15,642 bases of DNA, taken from JBEBGV01 sp040081265 (lineage in GTDB: Bacteria > Acidobacteriota > Vicinamibacteria > Vicinamibacterales > UBA2999). The notes under the pieces are model-generated. The model made no database searches. It was not told where the DNA came from and saw only the letters and a list, made by a program, of their open reading frames with translations. The translations under genes and the position numbers were made by a program. Numbering within the stretch: position 1 is the first letter of the stretch; each line of letters opens with the position of its first letter. The stretch lies in NCBI GenBank assembly GCA_040081265.1, contig JBEBGV010000093.1, positions 1 to 15,642 of the forward strand, in the 5' to 3' direction. Below are positions 1 through 5,918 of this stretch, piece by piece.

Positions 1-555
1 GTCCTGTTCATCTTGCTCGCCTTGATCGCGAGTCGGAGTTCGTGCGCGGGGCGAGCCCCGTCAGCCTCGCCAGGCGAACCCGACAGGGTTCGCCCCACGG
101 AAGGATCACGGCACCCCGGCGATGAATCACCCCTGCCCGTGATGGACGACAACGAACGCCTGCACGCCGACTACGCCGGCATGGGGCTGACCATCGGCCC
201 CCATCCGCTGGCGCTCAAGCGCGACGAACTGGCCATGCGCGGCGTGCTGCGTGCGGCTGATCTGTCTCGTGCGAAGGACGGGCGACGCGTCCGGGTGGCT
301 GGGATGGTCATCACCCGTCAGCGTCCGGGCACCGCCAAGGGGTTCGTCTTTCTCACCCTCGAGGACGAAACCGGCATCTCCAACATCATCGTCAGGCCCG
401 ATGTCTTCGATCGTGAGCGGCTGACCGTGATCAGGCAGCCGTTCCTGCTCGTCGAGGGCGTGCTCCAGCACCAGGACGGGGTGATGTCGGTGCGCGCCGA
501 ACGCCTGCAGGGCATCGAAGGCGCGGCGTCAGTCGATGCCCACGACTTCTACTGA
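1..555 (+). CDS. dnaE2: Error-prone DNA polymerase DnaE2, C-terminal end (5' partial)
   Basis: This is the 3' end of a gene that is open to the left edge. From about base 124 on, the protein reads like the C-terminus of DnaE2, the catalytic subunit of the damage-inducible translesion polymerase that works with ImuA/ImuB. The visible pieces are DYAGMGLTIGPHPLAL, then an OB-fold with RRVRVAGMVITRQRPGTAKG, FLTLEDETGISNIIV and a conserved LLVEGVLQHQDGVMSV stretch. Two stop codons follow each other (TGA at 553-555, TAG at 556-558). The first 40 or so residues do not resemble the family as I remember it, and they include a palindrome at 47-96. That could be an in-frame inserted peptide, a frameshift, or a 3' fragment joined to other sequence. 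The family call for the OB-fold part is firm; integrity of the whole gene cannot be judged here. Confidence 0.85.
   Translation, partial: VLFILLALIASRSSCAGRAPSASPGEPDRVRPTEGSRHPGDESPLPVMDDNERLHADYAGMGLTIGPHPLALKRDELAMRGVLRAADLSRAKDGRRVRVAGMVITRQRPGTAKGFVFLTLEDETGISNIIVRPDVFDRERLTVIRQPFLLVEGVLQHQDGVMSVRAERLQGIEGAASVDAHDFY
47..96. repeat. Nested palindromic element inside the dnaE2 reading frame
   Basis: A perfect 9-bp stem GGCGAACCC (73-81) / GGGTTCGCC (86-94) closes a GACA loop. A second small hairpin is formed by CGGGG (47-51) and CCCCG (56-60). The outer arms GGGGCGA (48-54) and TCGCCCC (90-96) can also pair, so the whole stretch folds as one nested structure. The reading frame stays open through it. 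It lacks the GTAG foot of the other repeats in the window, so it belongs to a different class or is a decayed copy. Confidence 0.6.
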
Positions 556-592
556 TAGGAGCGCAGGCCGACCGACTTGTCCGCCATCGTAC

Positions 593-617
593 GTAGGCCG
601 GGTCGGAACGACCCGGC
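593..617 (+). repeat. REP-like element A (GTAG foot plus 9-bp hairpin)
   Basis: The foot GTAG (593-596), preceded by GTAC (589-592), is followed by GCCGGGTCG (597-605), loop GAA and CGACCCGGC (609-617). It lies between the dnaE2 stop and the phosphatase gene. There is no T-run, so it is not a canonical intrinsic terminator, although the hairpin may protect the dnaE2 transcript's 3' end. Confidence 0.85.
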
Positions 618-621
618 GATG

Positions 622-627
622 GATAAT
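622..627 (+). promoter_or_regulatory. Candidate -10 element (GATAAT) of the phosphatase gene
   Basis: GATAAT lies 8 nt before ATG 636 and 14 nt before ATG 642, directly after REP element A. No convincing -35 is seen because the hairpin occupies that position. If used with ATG 636, the message would have almost no 5' leader. Confidence 0.35.
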
Positions 628-641
628 CGAGGCTGATGACA

Positions 642-1115
642 ATGCGGATTCTGTTCGTGTGTCTCGGCAACATCTGTCGCTCGCCGGCGGCTGAGGGCGT
701 GTTCCAGCATCTGCTCACCGAAGCTGGGCTGAACGACCGCTTTGCTCTCGACTCTGCCGGTACTGGCGCGTGGCACGAGGGTCAGCCGGCCGATCGGCGC
801 ATGCGCCAGGCAGCCGAACGCCGGGGGATCGAGCTCACCAGCATCGCGCGTCAGGTCACCGCAGGCGATTTCGAGCGCTTCGACCTCATCCTCGCCATGG
901 ACGCTTCCAACCTCCAGGATCTGCGTGCCCTGGCGCCGACTGCACATCGGCCGAAGATTCGCCTGTTTCGCGAACTCGATCCCGACGCGCCGGGCGAAGA
1001 CGTCCCCGACCCGTACTACGGCCACGCTGACGGCTTCGATGAGGTGCTCGACATCGTCACGCGCACCGGCCAGGCCTGGCTCGACGAGCTGCGTGATGCC
1101 GACCACTTTACGTAG
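642..1115 (+). CDS. Low-molecular-weight protein tyrosine phosphatase family protein
   Basis: This small cytosolic phosphatase hydrolyses phosphotyrosine or, in some family members, sugar-phosphate adducts on proteins. The catalytic P-loop C7-LGNI-C12-R13-S14 (CX5R) sits right after the first beta strand, and the general-acid motif DPYYG is near residue 123. The 157-residue length is normal for the family. I chose ATG 642 because GAGG (629-632) lies 9 nt upstream and the strand MRILFVCLG begins there; ATG 636 is possible if the gene is leaderless from GATAAT at 622. The stop codon TAG (1113-1115) is part of the GTAG foot of the next repeat. The fructosamine kinase gene follows after 98 nt. 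In several bacteria this gene pair acts in protein deglycation, with the phosphatase removing the terminal phosphate of ribulosamine phosphates. The family is certain; the substrate is inferred from the neighbour. Confidence 0.92.
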   Translation: MRILFVCLGNICRSPAAEGVFQHLLTEAGLNDRFALDSAGTGAWHEGQPADRRMRQAAERRGIELTSIARQVTAGDFERFDLILAMDASNLQDLRALAPTAHRPKIRLFRELDPDAPGEDVPDPYYGHADGFDEVLDIVTRTGQAWLDELRDADHFT

Positions 1116-1153
1116 GGCGGGTCGGGCCGAAGCCTTGGCGAAGGCGGACCGCC
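1112..1153 (+). repeat. REP-like element B, composite and degenerate
   Basis: The foot GTAG (1112-1115) supplies the stop codon of the phosphatase gene. It is followed by GGCGGGTC (1116-1123) and an inner sequence that contains AGCCTTGGCGAAGG (1131-1144). The right arm GGACCGCC (1147-1154) is imperfect. The 14-base inner sequence recurs as its exact reverse complement at 3041-3054, inside the ROK kinase gene. Confidence 0.7.
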
Positions 1154-1176
1154 GTCGCCCATGACACTGACCGTAC

Positions 1177-1202
1177 GTAGGGCGGGTCCGTCAGGACCCG
1201 CC
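1177..1202 (+). repeat. REP-like element C
   Basis: GTAC (1173-1176) and GTAG (1177-1180) precede GGCGGGTCC (1181-1189), loop GTCA and GGACCCGCC (1194-1202). It ends 11 nt before the fructosamine kinase ATG, so the hairpin lies in or just before its ribosome-binding region. Nearly the same 31-base unit recurs at 10506-10536 and 11402-11432, differing mainly in the loop. Confidence 0.88.
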
Positions 1203-1213
1203 GTGCGAAGAAG

Positions 1214-2089
1214 ATGACACTCACAGCAGCGGTGGAAAGCGCGCTCCAGCACGCGCTTGGCGCCGACGTCCGCATCGAGCGGCGCGTGCCGCTGGCTGGC
1301 GGGTCGATCAATCGCACCGAGCGCCTCGACACCACAGCCGGCCGCTTTGTGCTGAAGACACACGATGCGCCGCCGGAGGGGATGTTTCGCGCCGAGGCTC
1401 TGGGACTGACCGCGCTGCGCGACAGCGGAACACCGCTCACCATTCCGCAGGTCATCGCCTGGCAGGACACCGCTCCGGCGTTTCTCGTACTCGAGTTCCT
1501 CGCGGAAGGGCGTCGGCAGCCCGACTTCGACGAGCAGCTGGGGCGAGGCCTGGCCGCGCTGCATCGCGCTACCGCGCCGAAGTTCGGCTTCGCTGAGGAC
1601 AACTACTGTGGCGCGACGTTGCAGCCCAACCCCTGGCGCGAACGATGGGTGGACTTCTACGCCGACGCGCGGCTCGGTCACCAGTTGAAGCTGGCGTCGC
1701 GATCCGGGCTGCTGACAGGCCGGGACGCTGGTCGCGTTCAGCAGCTCATCGATCGCGTTGGCGACTGGCTCAGTGAGCCCGTCTCAGGTCCGGCGCTCAT
1801 CCATGGCGATCTCTGGTCCGGCAACCTTCACGCCGATGCTGCTGGCCGACCGGCGTTGATCGATCCGGCGGTGTACTACGCGCATCGCGAGGCTGAGCTC
1901 GGCATGATGACGCTCTTTGGCGGATTCTCCAGCCGAACCTTCGATGCGTACCACGAGGCGTTCCCGCTCGAACCGGACTGGCGCGATCGTAACCCGCTCT
2001 ACCAGCTCTATCACCTGATGAACCACCTGAACCTGTTCGGCGACTCCTATCGCGCGCAGGTCATGGCCATCGTCCACCATTTCGTCTGA
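1214..2089 (+). CDS. Fructosamine kinase family protein (ribulosamine/fructosamine 3-kinase type)
   Basis: This cytosolic kinase has an aminoglycoside-phosphotransferase-like fold and phosphorylates the 3-hydroxyl of sugar amines (ketosamines) on glycated proteins, which makes the sugar fall off. The 291 residues match the family length. The nucleotide lobe has FVLK (45-48), the catalytic loop is HGDLWSGN (197-204), the metal-binding segment is LIDP (215-218), and the family-specific YYAHREAELGMM and FPLEPDWRDRNPLYQLYHLMNH segments follow. The start at ATG 1214 has only a weak AAGAAG ribosome site and lies 11 nt after REP element C. It follows the LMW phosphatase on the same strand, the arrangement reported for bacterial deglycation modules, where the physiological substrates are thought to be ribulosamines or erythrulosamines rather than fructosamines. 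The family call is strong; the exact sugar substrate is not determinable. Confidence 0.93.
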   Translation: MTLTAAVESALQHALGADVRIERRVPLAGGSINRTERLDTTAGRFVLKTHDAPPEGMFRAEALGLTALRDSGTPLTIPQVIAWQDTAPAFLVLEFLAEGRRQPDFDEQLGRGLAALHRATAPKFGFAEDNYCGATLQPNPWRERWVDFYADARLGHQLKLASRSGLLTGRDAGRVQQLIDRVGDWLSEPVSGPALIHGDLWSGNLHADAAGRPALIDPAVYYAHREAELGMMTLFGGFSSRTFDAYHEAFPLEPDWRDRNPLYQLYHLMNHLNLFGDSYRAQVMAIVHHFV

Positions 2090-2106
2090 CGACCAACTTT
2101 CGTACG

Positions 2107-2160
2107 TAGGCCGGGTCCGCCCTGTCCGCCGGAGCTTCAGCGAAGGCGGAAGGACCCGGC
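2107..2160 (+). repeat. REP-like element D with an inner second hairpin
   Basis: GTAC (2103-2106) and GTAG (2107-2110; the last G also begins the stem) lead into an outer stem GCCGGGTCC (2110-2118) / GGACCCGGC (2152-2160). The loop carries a second stem TCCGCC (2125-2130) / GGCGGA (2145-2150). The 19 bases at 2124-2142 recur exactly at 3061-3079 inside the ROK gene. The element lies between the fructosamine kinase stop and the ROK start. Confidence 0.85.
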
Positions 2161-2165
2161 GCACA

Positions 2166-2171
2166 TATGAT
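2166..2171 (+). promoter_or_regulatory. Candidate -10 element (TATGAT) of the ROK operon
   Basis: TATGAT lies 9 nt before ATG 2181, immediately after REP element D. No clear -35 is visible. Its placement fits a near-leaderless transcript of the five-gene run that starts here. Confidence 0.35.
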
Positions 2172-2180
2172 CTGGTCGAC

Positions 2181-3218
2181 ATGAGCGTGCGCATCGGCGT
2201 TGACCTGGGCGGGACCAAGATCGAGGCGATCATCCTCGATGAGGAAGGCGTGGAACGTGGCCGGCTGCGGGTGCCGACGCCGCGCGACGACTACGACGCC
2301 ACGCTCGCAGCCATCGCCGGCCTGGTGCAGCAACTCGAACGACAGGTTGGCGGGACAGCCACGGTCGGTGTCGGTATCCCAGGCACCGTCGAGCCCTCGA
2401 CCGGCCTCGTCAAGAACGCCAACTCGGTCTGGCTGATCGGGCAGCCGCTGACGCGAGATCTCGAGGCGCGCCTCGCGCGTTCGGTCGTGGTTGCTAACGA
2501 TGCGAACTGTTTCGCGCTCTCTGAAGCCACCGACGGCGCCGGAGCCGGATACGACGCAGTCTTCGGCGTCATTCTCGGAACCGGGGTTGGTGGCGGGATC
2601 GCCATGGGTGGCAGGGTGCGACCTGGAGCCAACGGCATAGCAGGGGAGTGGGGCCACAACCCGCTGCCGTGGGCAGACGGCGACGACTATCCCGGCCCGC
2701 AGTGTTACTGCCGAAAATCAGGCTGCATCGAGACGTATCTTTCGGGCCCGGCGCTGGCCGCAGACCACGCCCGCCGGACCGGCGAGGCGCTCACGGCAGA
2801 AGCGATCGTCCAGCAAGCCCAGGCAGGAGACGAAGCCGCGGAGCTGACGCTGGCACGCTATGAGGGTCGAGCGGCCCGCGCGCTTGGTTCGATCATCAAC
2901 GTCCTCGACCCCGACGTCATCGTCCTCGGCGGCGGGGTCTCGAACATCGATCGCCTCTACACGAACATCCCGCTACTGTGGGGCGAGGTCGTCTTCAATT
3001 GCGACCGGACGGGGGACGGACTCTCGCCGGACCTGACCAGCCTTCGCCAAGGCTACGGCGGTCCGCCGGAGCTTCAGCGGCGGCGGACGGTCCGGCCTGC
3101 GTACGATCAGGGCGGGCCCGCGCACGGGAGGTTGGATGTGCGGACGCTGCTGCGTCGTGCCCGGCACGGGGACTCCAGCGGCGTCCGCGGCGCCGCCTGG
3201 CTTGGCGCGGTACAATAG
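2181..3218 (+). CDS. ROK family sugar kinase (fructokinase/glucokinase-like) with an internal repeat-derived insert
   Basis: The ROK kinase phosphorylates a hexose, probably fructose or glucose, in the cytosol. Visible motifs are the phosphate loop DLGGTK (8-13), the catalytic base in NDAN (D107), GTGVGGGI (133-140), and the zinc site H159, C175, C177, C182 in GHN...CYCRKSGC. The order and wording are closest to the E. coli Mak-type fructokinases as I recall them. The C-terminus ARHGDSSGVRGAAWL is also Mak-like. Between residues about 276 and 319 lies a stretch (TGDGLSPDLTSLRQGYGG and onward) with no counterpart in Mak-type proteins, encoded by a palindromic repeat (3041-3105). The total of 345 residues exceeds the usual 300 or so by that amount, and the frame is kept. 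The insert falls near the C-terminus, after the DPDVIVLGGGVSN segment, so activity may survive. SulP follows after 13 nt. Confidence 0.9.
   Translation: MSVRIGVDLGGTKIEAIILDEEGVERGRLRVPTPRDDYDATLAAIAGLVQQLERQVGGTATVGVGIPGTVEPSTGLVKNANSVWLIGQPLTRDLEARLARSVVVANDANCFALSEATDGAGAGYDAVFGVILGTGVGGGIAMGGRVRPGANGIAGEWGHNPLPWADGDDYPGPQCYCRKSGCIETYLSGPALAADHARRTGEALTAEAIVQQAQAGDEAAELTLARYEGRAARALGSIINVLDPDVIVLGGGVSNIDRLYTNIPLLWGEVVFNCDRTGDGLSPDLTSLRQGYGGPPELQRRRTVRPAYDQGGPAHGRLDVRTLLRRARHGDSSGVRGAAWLGAVQ
3041..3105 (-). repeat. REP-related element E, in frame inside the ROK kinase gene
   Basis: A perfect 8-bp stem GTCCGCCG (3061-3068) / CGGCGGAC (3081-3088) encloses GCTTCAGC. The 19 bases at 3061-3079 are identical to 2124-2142 in element D. 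The 14 bases at 3041-3054 are the exact reverse complement of 1131-1144 in element B. On the minus strand the right end reads CGTACGCAGGCCGGACC, a GTACGTAG-type foot with one change. The copy has therefore inserted in the opposite orientation to D, and it encodes part of the extra peptide in the kinase. Confidence 0.82.
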
Positions 3219-3231
3219 CCTTCGACTACAC

Positions 3232-4920
3232 GTGCCTCATTCGCGAACCGGCCGCTCCCGTTTCGTGCCGGCGTCGGTCATCGCCCTCCGCCGGTACTCG
3301 CCCGACGCTCTGGCATCTGATGTCATCGCCGGCGTCACCGTAGGCCTGGTGGCGCTGCCGCTGGCCATGGCGTTTGCCATCTCGTCCGGCATGTCGCCGC
3401 AGGCCGGCATCTACTGCGCCATCGTCACCGGTCTGATCATTTCCGCGCTCGGCGGCTCGATGGTGCAGATTGGTGGTCCCACCGGGGCCTTCGTGGTGGT
3501 CGTCTCGGGCATCGTCGCGCAGTACGGCGTGGACGGCCTGTTCATGTGCACGATGATGGCCGGCGTGCTGCTCGTGATCATGGGCCTGACCGGCACGGGC
3601 ACGGCGGTCAAGTTCATCCCGCGCCCGGTCGTCATCGGCTTCACCAACGGCATCGCGCTCGTCATCGCCAGCACACAGCTCAAGGACTTCTTCGGCATCT
3701 CGGTTCCTGGAGCGGTGCCGGGCGAGTTCCTGCCACGTCTGCAGACGCTGCTGGCCAACTCGGCCGCGTTCTCTCCCGCGAGCCTGACGATCGGCGTCTC
3801 GGTGATCGTCCTCATCCTGGTGTGGAACCGCTTCGTGCCACGCGTGCCGGGGTATATCGTCGCGCTGCTTGGCGGTACGGTCATCGTCTCTGCACTCGGC
3901 CTGCAGGTCGACACTATCGGCAGCAGGTTCGGCGGCATCCCGGCCGGGCTCCCGCCGTTTCGCATGCCGAGTTTCAGGCCAGACCTCATCCTGACGCTGC
4001 TGTCGCCCACGCTGACGGTAGCGATGCTGGGCGCCATTGAGTCCCTGATGTCGGCTGTCGTGGCCGACAAGATGACCGGCGGCCGGCACAACTCGAACGT
4101 GGAGCTGTTTGCGCAGGGCATCGCCAACATCGCCTCGCCTCTTGTCGGCGGACTGCCAGCCACCGGCGCCATCGCCCGCACGGCCACCAACATCCGCTCC
4201 GGGGCACGCACACCGGTTGCCGGCATCGTGCACGCACTGGTACTGCTGATCATCCTGCTGGTCGCGGCACCGCTGGCGGCGCTGGTGCCCATGAGCGTGC
4301 TGGCTGGGATCCTTCTGGTCGTAGCCTGGAACATGGGGGAGTGGCGCGAGATCCCCGAACTCTGGAAACAGGGCCTGGCCGACCGCTCGGTCTGGCTCGT
4401 GACCTTCGTGCTCACCGTGGTGGCGGATCTGACGGTGGCTGTCGAGGCTGGGATGATCCTGGCGGCGCTGCTCTTCATCCGGCGGATCGCGGTGACGACG
4501 ACGGTCTCGAAGGTGACGCGGGAGTACGTCGAACGCGGGCGTGCGCATGTGCTGCAGGACAAGCCCATCCCCGAGGGCGTGGCGATCTATCGTATTCACG
4601 GCCCGTTTCTCTTCGGCGCCACCGATCAGTTGACCAACCTGCGCACCCACGTCAAAGACATGCCTCCGGTGGTGATCCTCCGCCTGCGCAACATGACCGC
4701 GGTCGACGCCACTGGCCTCGGTGCCATCCAGGAGTTTGCCGACACCCTTCGCGCGTCGGGACGGACGCTCCTGCTCTGTGGCGCACCCCCGCAGCCCGCC
4801 CACCTGATGGCGCGTGCCGAGTTCCATCGACACGTGGGTGAGGCGAACATTCTGTCCAACGTCGATGCCGCCCTGCGGCGCGCTGCGGAGCTGACGCACC
4901 CGCAGGCCTCGGCCAGCTGA
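3232..4920 (+). CDS. SulP family inorganic anion transporter with C-terminal STAS domain
   Basis: This integral membrane transporter carries sulfate, bicarbonate or a similar anion. The hydrophobic core begins with DVIAGVTVGLVALPLAMAFA, followed by the SulP signature region (GMSPQAGIYCAIVTGLI, GGSMVQIGGPTGAFVVVV) and many membrane spans up to about residue 430. A cytosolic STAS domain fills the last 130 residues, with RNMTAVDATGLGAI as its conserved loop. The upstream frame is open into the ROK gene; I chose GTG 3232 (562 residues) because it is just downstream of the ROK stop and leaves a normal short N-terminus. GTG 3265 is the alternative. The STAS loop has Thr where anti-sigma-antagonist-like proteins often carry a phosphorylatable Ser/Thr. 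The bicarbonate (BicA-like) versus sulfate choice cannot be made from sequence alone. The next gene begins at the base after its stop. Confidence 0.93.
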   Translation: MPHSRTGRSRFVPASVIALRRYSPDALASDVIAGVTVGLVALPLAMAFAISSGMSPQAGIYCAIVTGLIISALGGSMVQIGGPTGAFVVVVSGIVAQYGVDGLFMCTMMAGVLLVIMGLTGTGTAVKFIPRPVVIGFTNGIALVIASTQLKDFFGISVPGAVPGEFLPRLQTLLANSAAFSPASLTIGVSVIVLILVWNRFVPRVPGYIVALLGGTVIVSALGLQVDTIGSRFGGIPAGLPPFRMPSFRPDLILTLLSPTLTVAMLGAIESLMSAVVADKMTGGRHNSNVELFAQGIANIASPLVGGLPATGAIARTATNIRSGARTPVAGIVHALVLLIILLVAAPLAALVPMSVLAGILLVVAWNMGEWREIPELWKQGLADRSVWLVTFVLTVVADLTVAVEAGMILAALLFIRRIAVTTTVSKVTREYVERGRAHVLQDKPIPEGVAIYRIHGPFLFGATDQLTNLRTHVKDMPPVVILRLRNMTAVDATGLGAIQEFADTLRASGRTLLLCGAPPQPAHLMARAEFHRHVGEANILSNVDAALRRAAELTHPQASAS

Positions 4921-5904
4921 GTGCCGATGCCCACCCCGGTACGCCTGGCCTTTCTCGGCTGCGGCTTCATCGCTCGTGTGCACAGTGGCCACCTGAAGGC
5001 TCTCGGATCCGACGTGACGCTGGCCTATGCCAGCCGCGATCGCGCGAAGTCCGACGCGTTCTGCCGCGAGTTCGGTGGAGCGGCCAGCTACGACAGCTAT
5101 GCCGCGGCGATCGACGATCCAAAGACCGATGCGGTGGTCATTGCCGTGCCGCCCAGCTTTCACCTCGACCTGACCTTGCGCGCGCTCGCGGCCGGTCGCC
5201 ACGTGCTCGTGGAGAAGCCGGCGTTTCCACGCACCTCTGACTACATGACCGTGATCGAGACCCGGGACAAGGCTGGCAAGACGGTGCTGGTCGGCGAGAA
5301 CGATCACTACAAGCCTCTCGCGGTGACGCTCCGTCGACTGCTCGCATCGGGCGCAATCGGGGAGATGGTGTTCGGTCAGTTCACGACCATCGCGCATCGC
5401 TTGAAGAGTGCTGAGGACTGGCGCAACGACGAGTCGATGGCCGGAGGCGACGCCTTCTTCGAGGAAGGCATCCATTGGCTGCACCTGGCTGGAAGCCTCG
5501 GGCCGACAATTGTCTCGGCCCACGGCTTCAAGCCGGCGCCCTCGAGTGGCGGACCCGACCGACGCGCGAAAAGCATGATGGTCGCGTTCCGGTACGATAA
5601 CGAGGCGGTGGGTTCGCTCTACTATTCGCGCGAGATCCCGTCGCTCTTCAGGGGCCTGCGCCTCTCCAAGCTCTTCGGGCGCAGCGGCGTCATCACCTTC
5701 GAATCGAACGGCGCGTTCGTGCTGGTGCGCGACGGGGGCGTGCCGCGGCTGGTGTTGCCGGGCTTTCGTGACATCCGCGGCTATCAGGCGATGTACCGTG
5801 ACTTTGTCGGCGCGATCCGCGAGCGACGCGCCCCGGAGATGAGCCTCGAGCGTGCCGCCGCCGACCACAGGCTGATGGATCAAATTTACGCGACGGTCGG
5901 ATAG
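4921..5904 (+). CDS. Gfo/Idh/MocA family NAD(P)-dependent oxidoreductase
   Basis: This cytosolic dehydrogenase probably acts on a sugar or cyclitol. The N-terminal Rossmann fold has FLGCGFIARVH (11-21). The catalytic EKP motif is at 98-100, with the conserved glycine-rich EEGIHWLHLAG segment (181-191) in the second domain. The length of 327 is typical. The start is GTG 4921, directly after the SulP stop; ATG 4927 in the same frame is an equally good choice. No strong ribosome site is seen, which fits translation coupled to SulP. It sits between a transporter and a GMC flavoprotein, so the two oxidoreductases may act on the same sugar-type substrate, but the sequence gives no specificity. Confidence 0.92.
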   Translation: MPMPTPVRLAFLGCGFIARVHSGHLKALGSDVTLAYASRDRAKSDAFCREFGGAASYDSYAAAIDDPKTDAVVIAVPPSFHLDLTLRALAAGRHVLVEKPAFPRTSDYMTVIETRDKAGKTVLVGENDHYKPLAVTLRRLLASGAIGEMVFGQFTTIAHRLKSAEDWRNDESMAGGDAFFEEGIHWLHLAGSLGPTIVSAHGFKPAPSSGGPDRRAKSMMVAFRYDNEAVGSLYYSREIPSLFRGLRLSKLFGRSGVITFESNGAFVLVRDGGVPRLVLPGFRDIRGYQAMYRDFVGAIRERRAPEMSLERAAADHRLMDQIYATVG

Positions 5905-5918
5905 GCCCCCACCTGGCA

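Noticed and set aside
593..617. Intrinsic terminator after dnaE2 (and likewise at the other hairpins)
   Set aside because: The hairpins are strong, but no T-run follows any of them and the same sequence appears upstream of genes, so a repeat element is the better description.
589..1202. CRISPR array made of the repeated palindromes
   Set aside because: The copies are irregularly spaced, sit in separate gaps, occur in both orientations and have no uniform spacers or cas genes.
3211..3216. TACAAT as a separate promoter for the SulP gene
   Set aside because: It lies within the last codons of the ROK gene, has no -35, and the tight spacing suggests cotranscription; kept only as a possibility.
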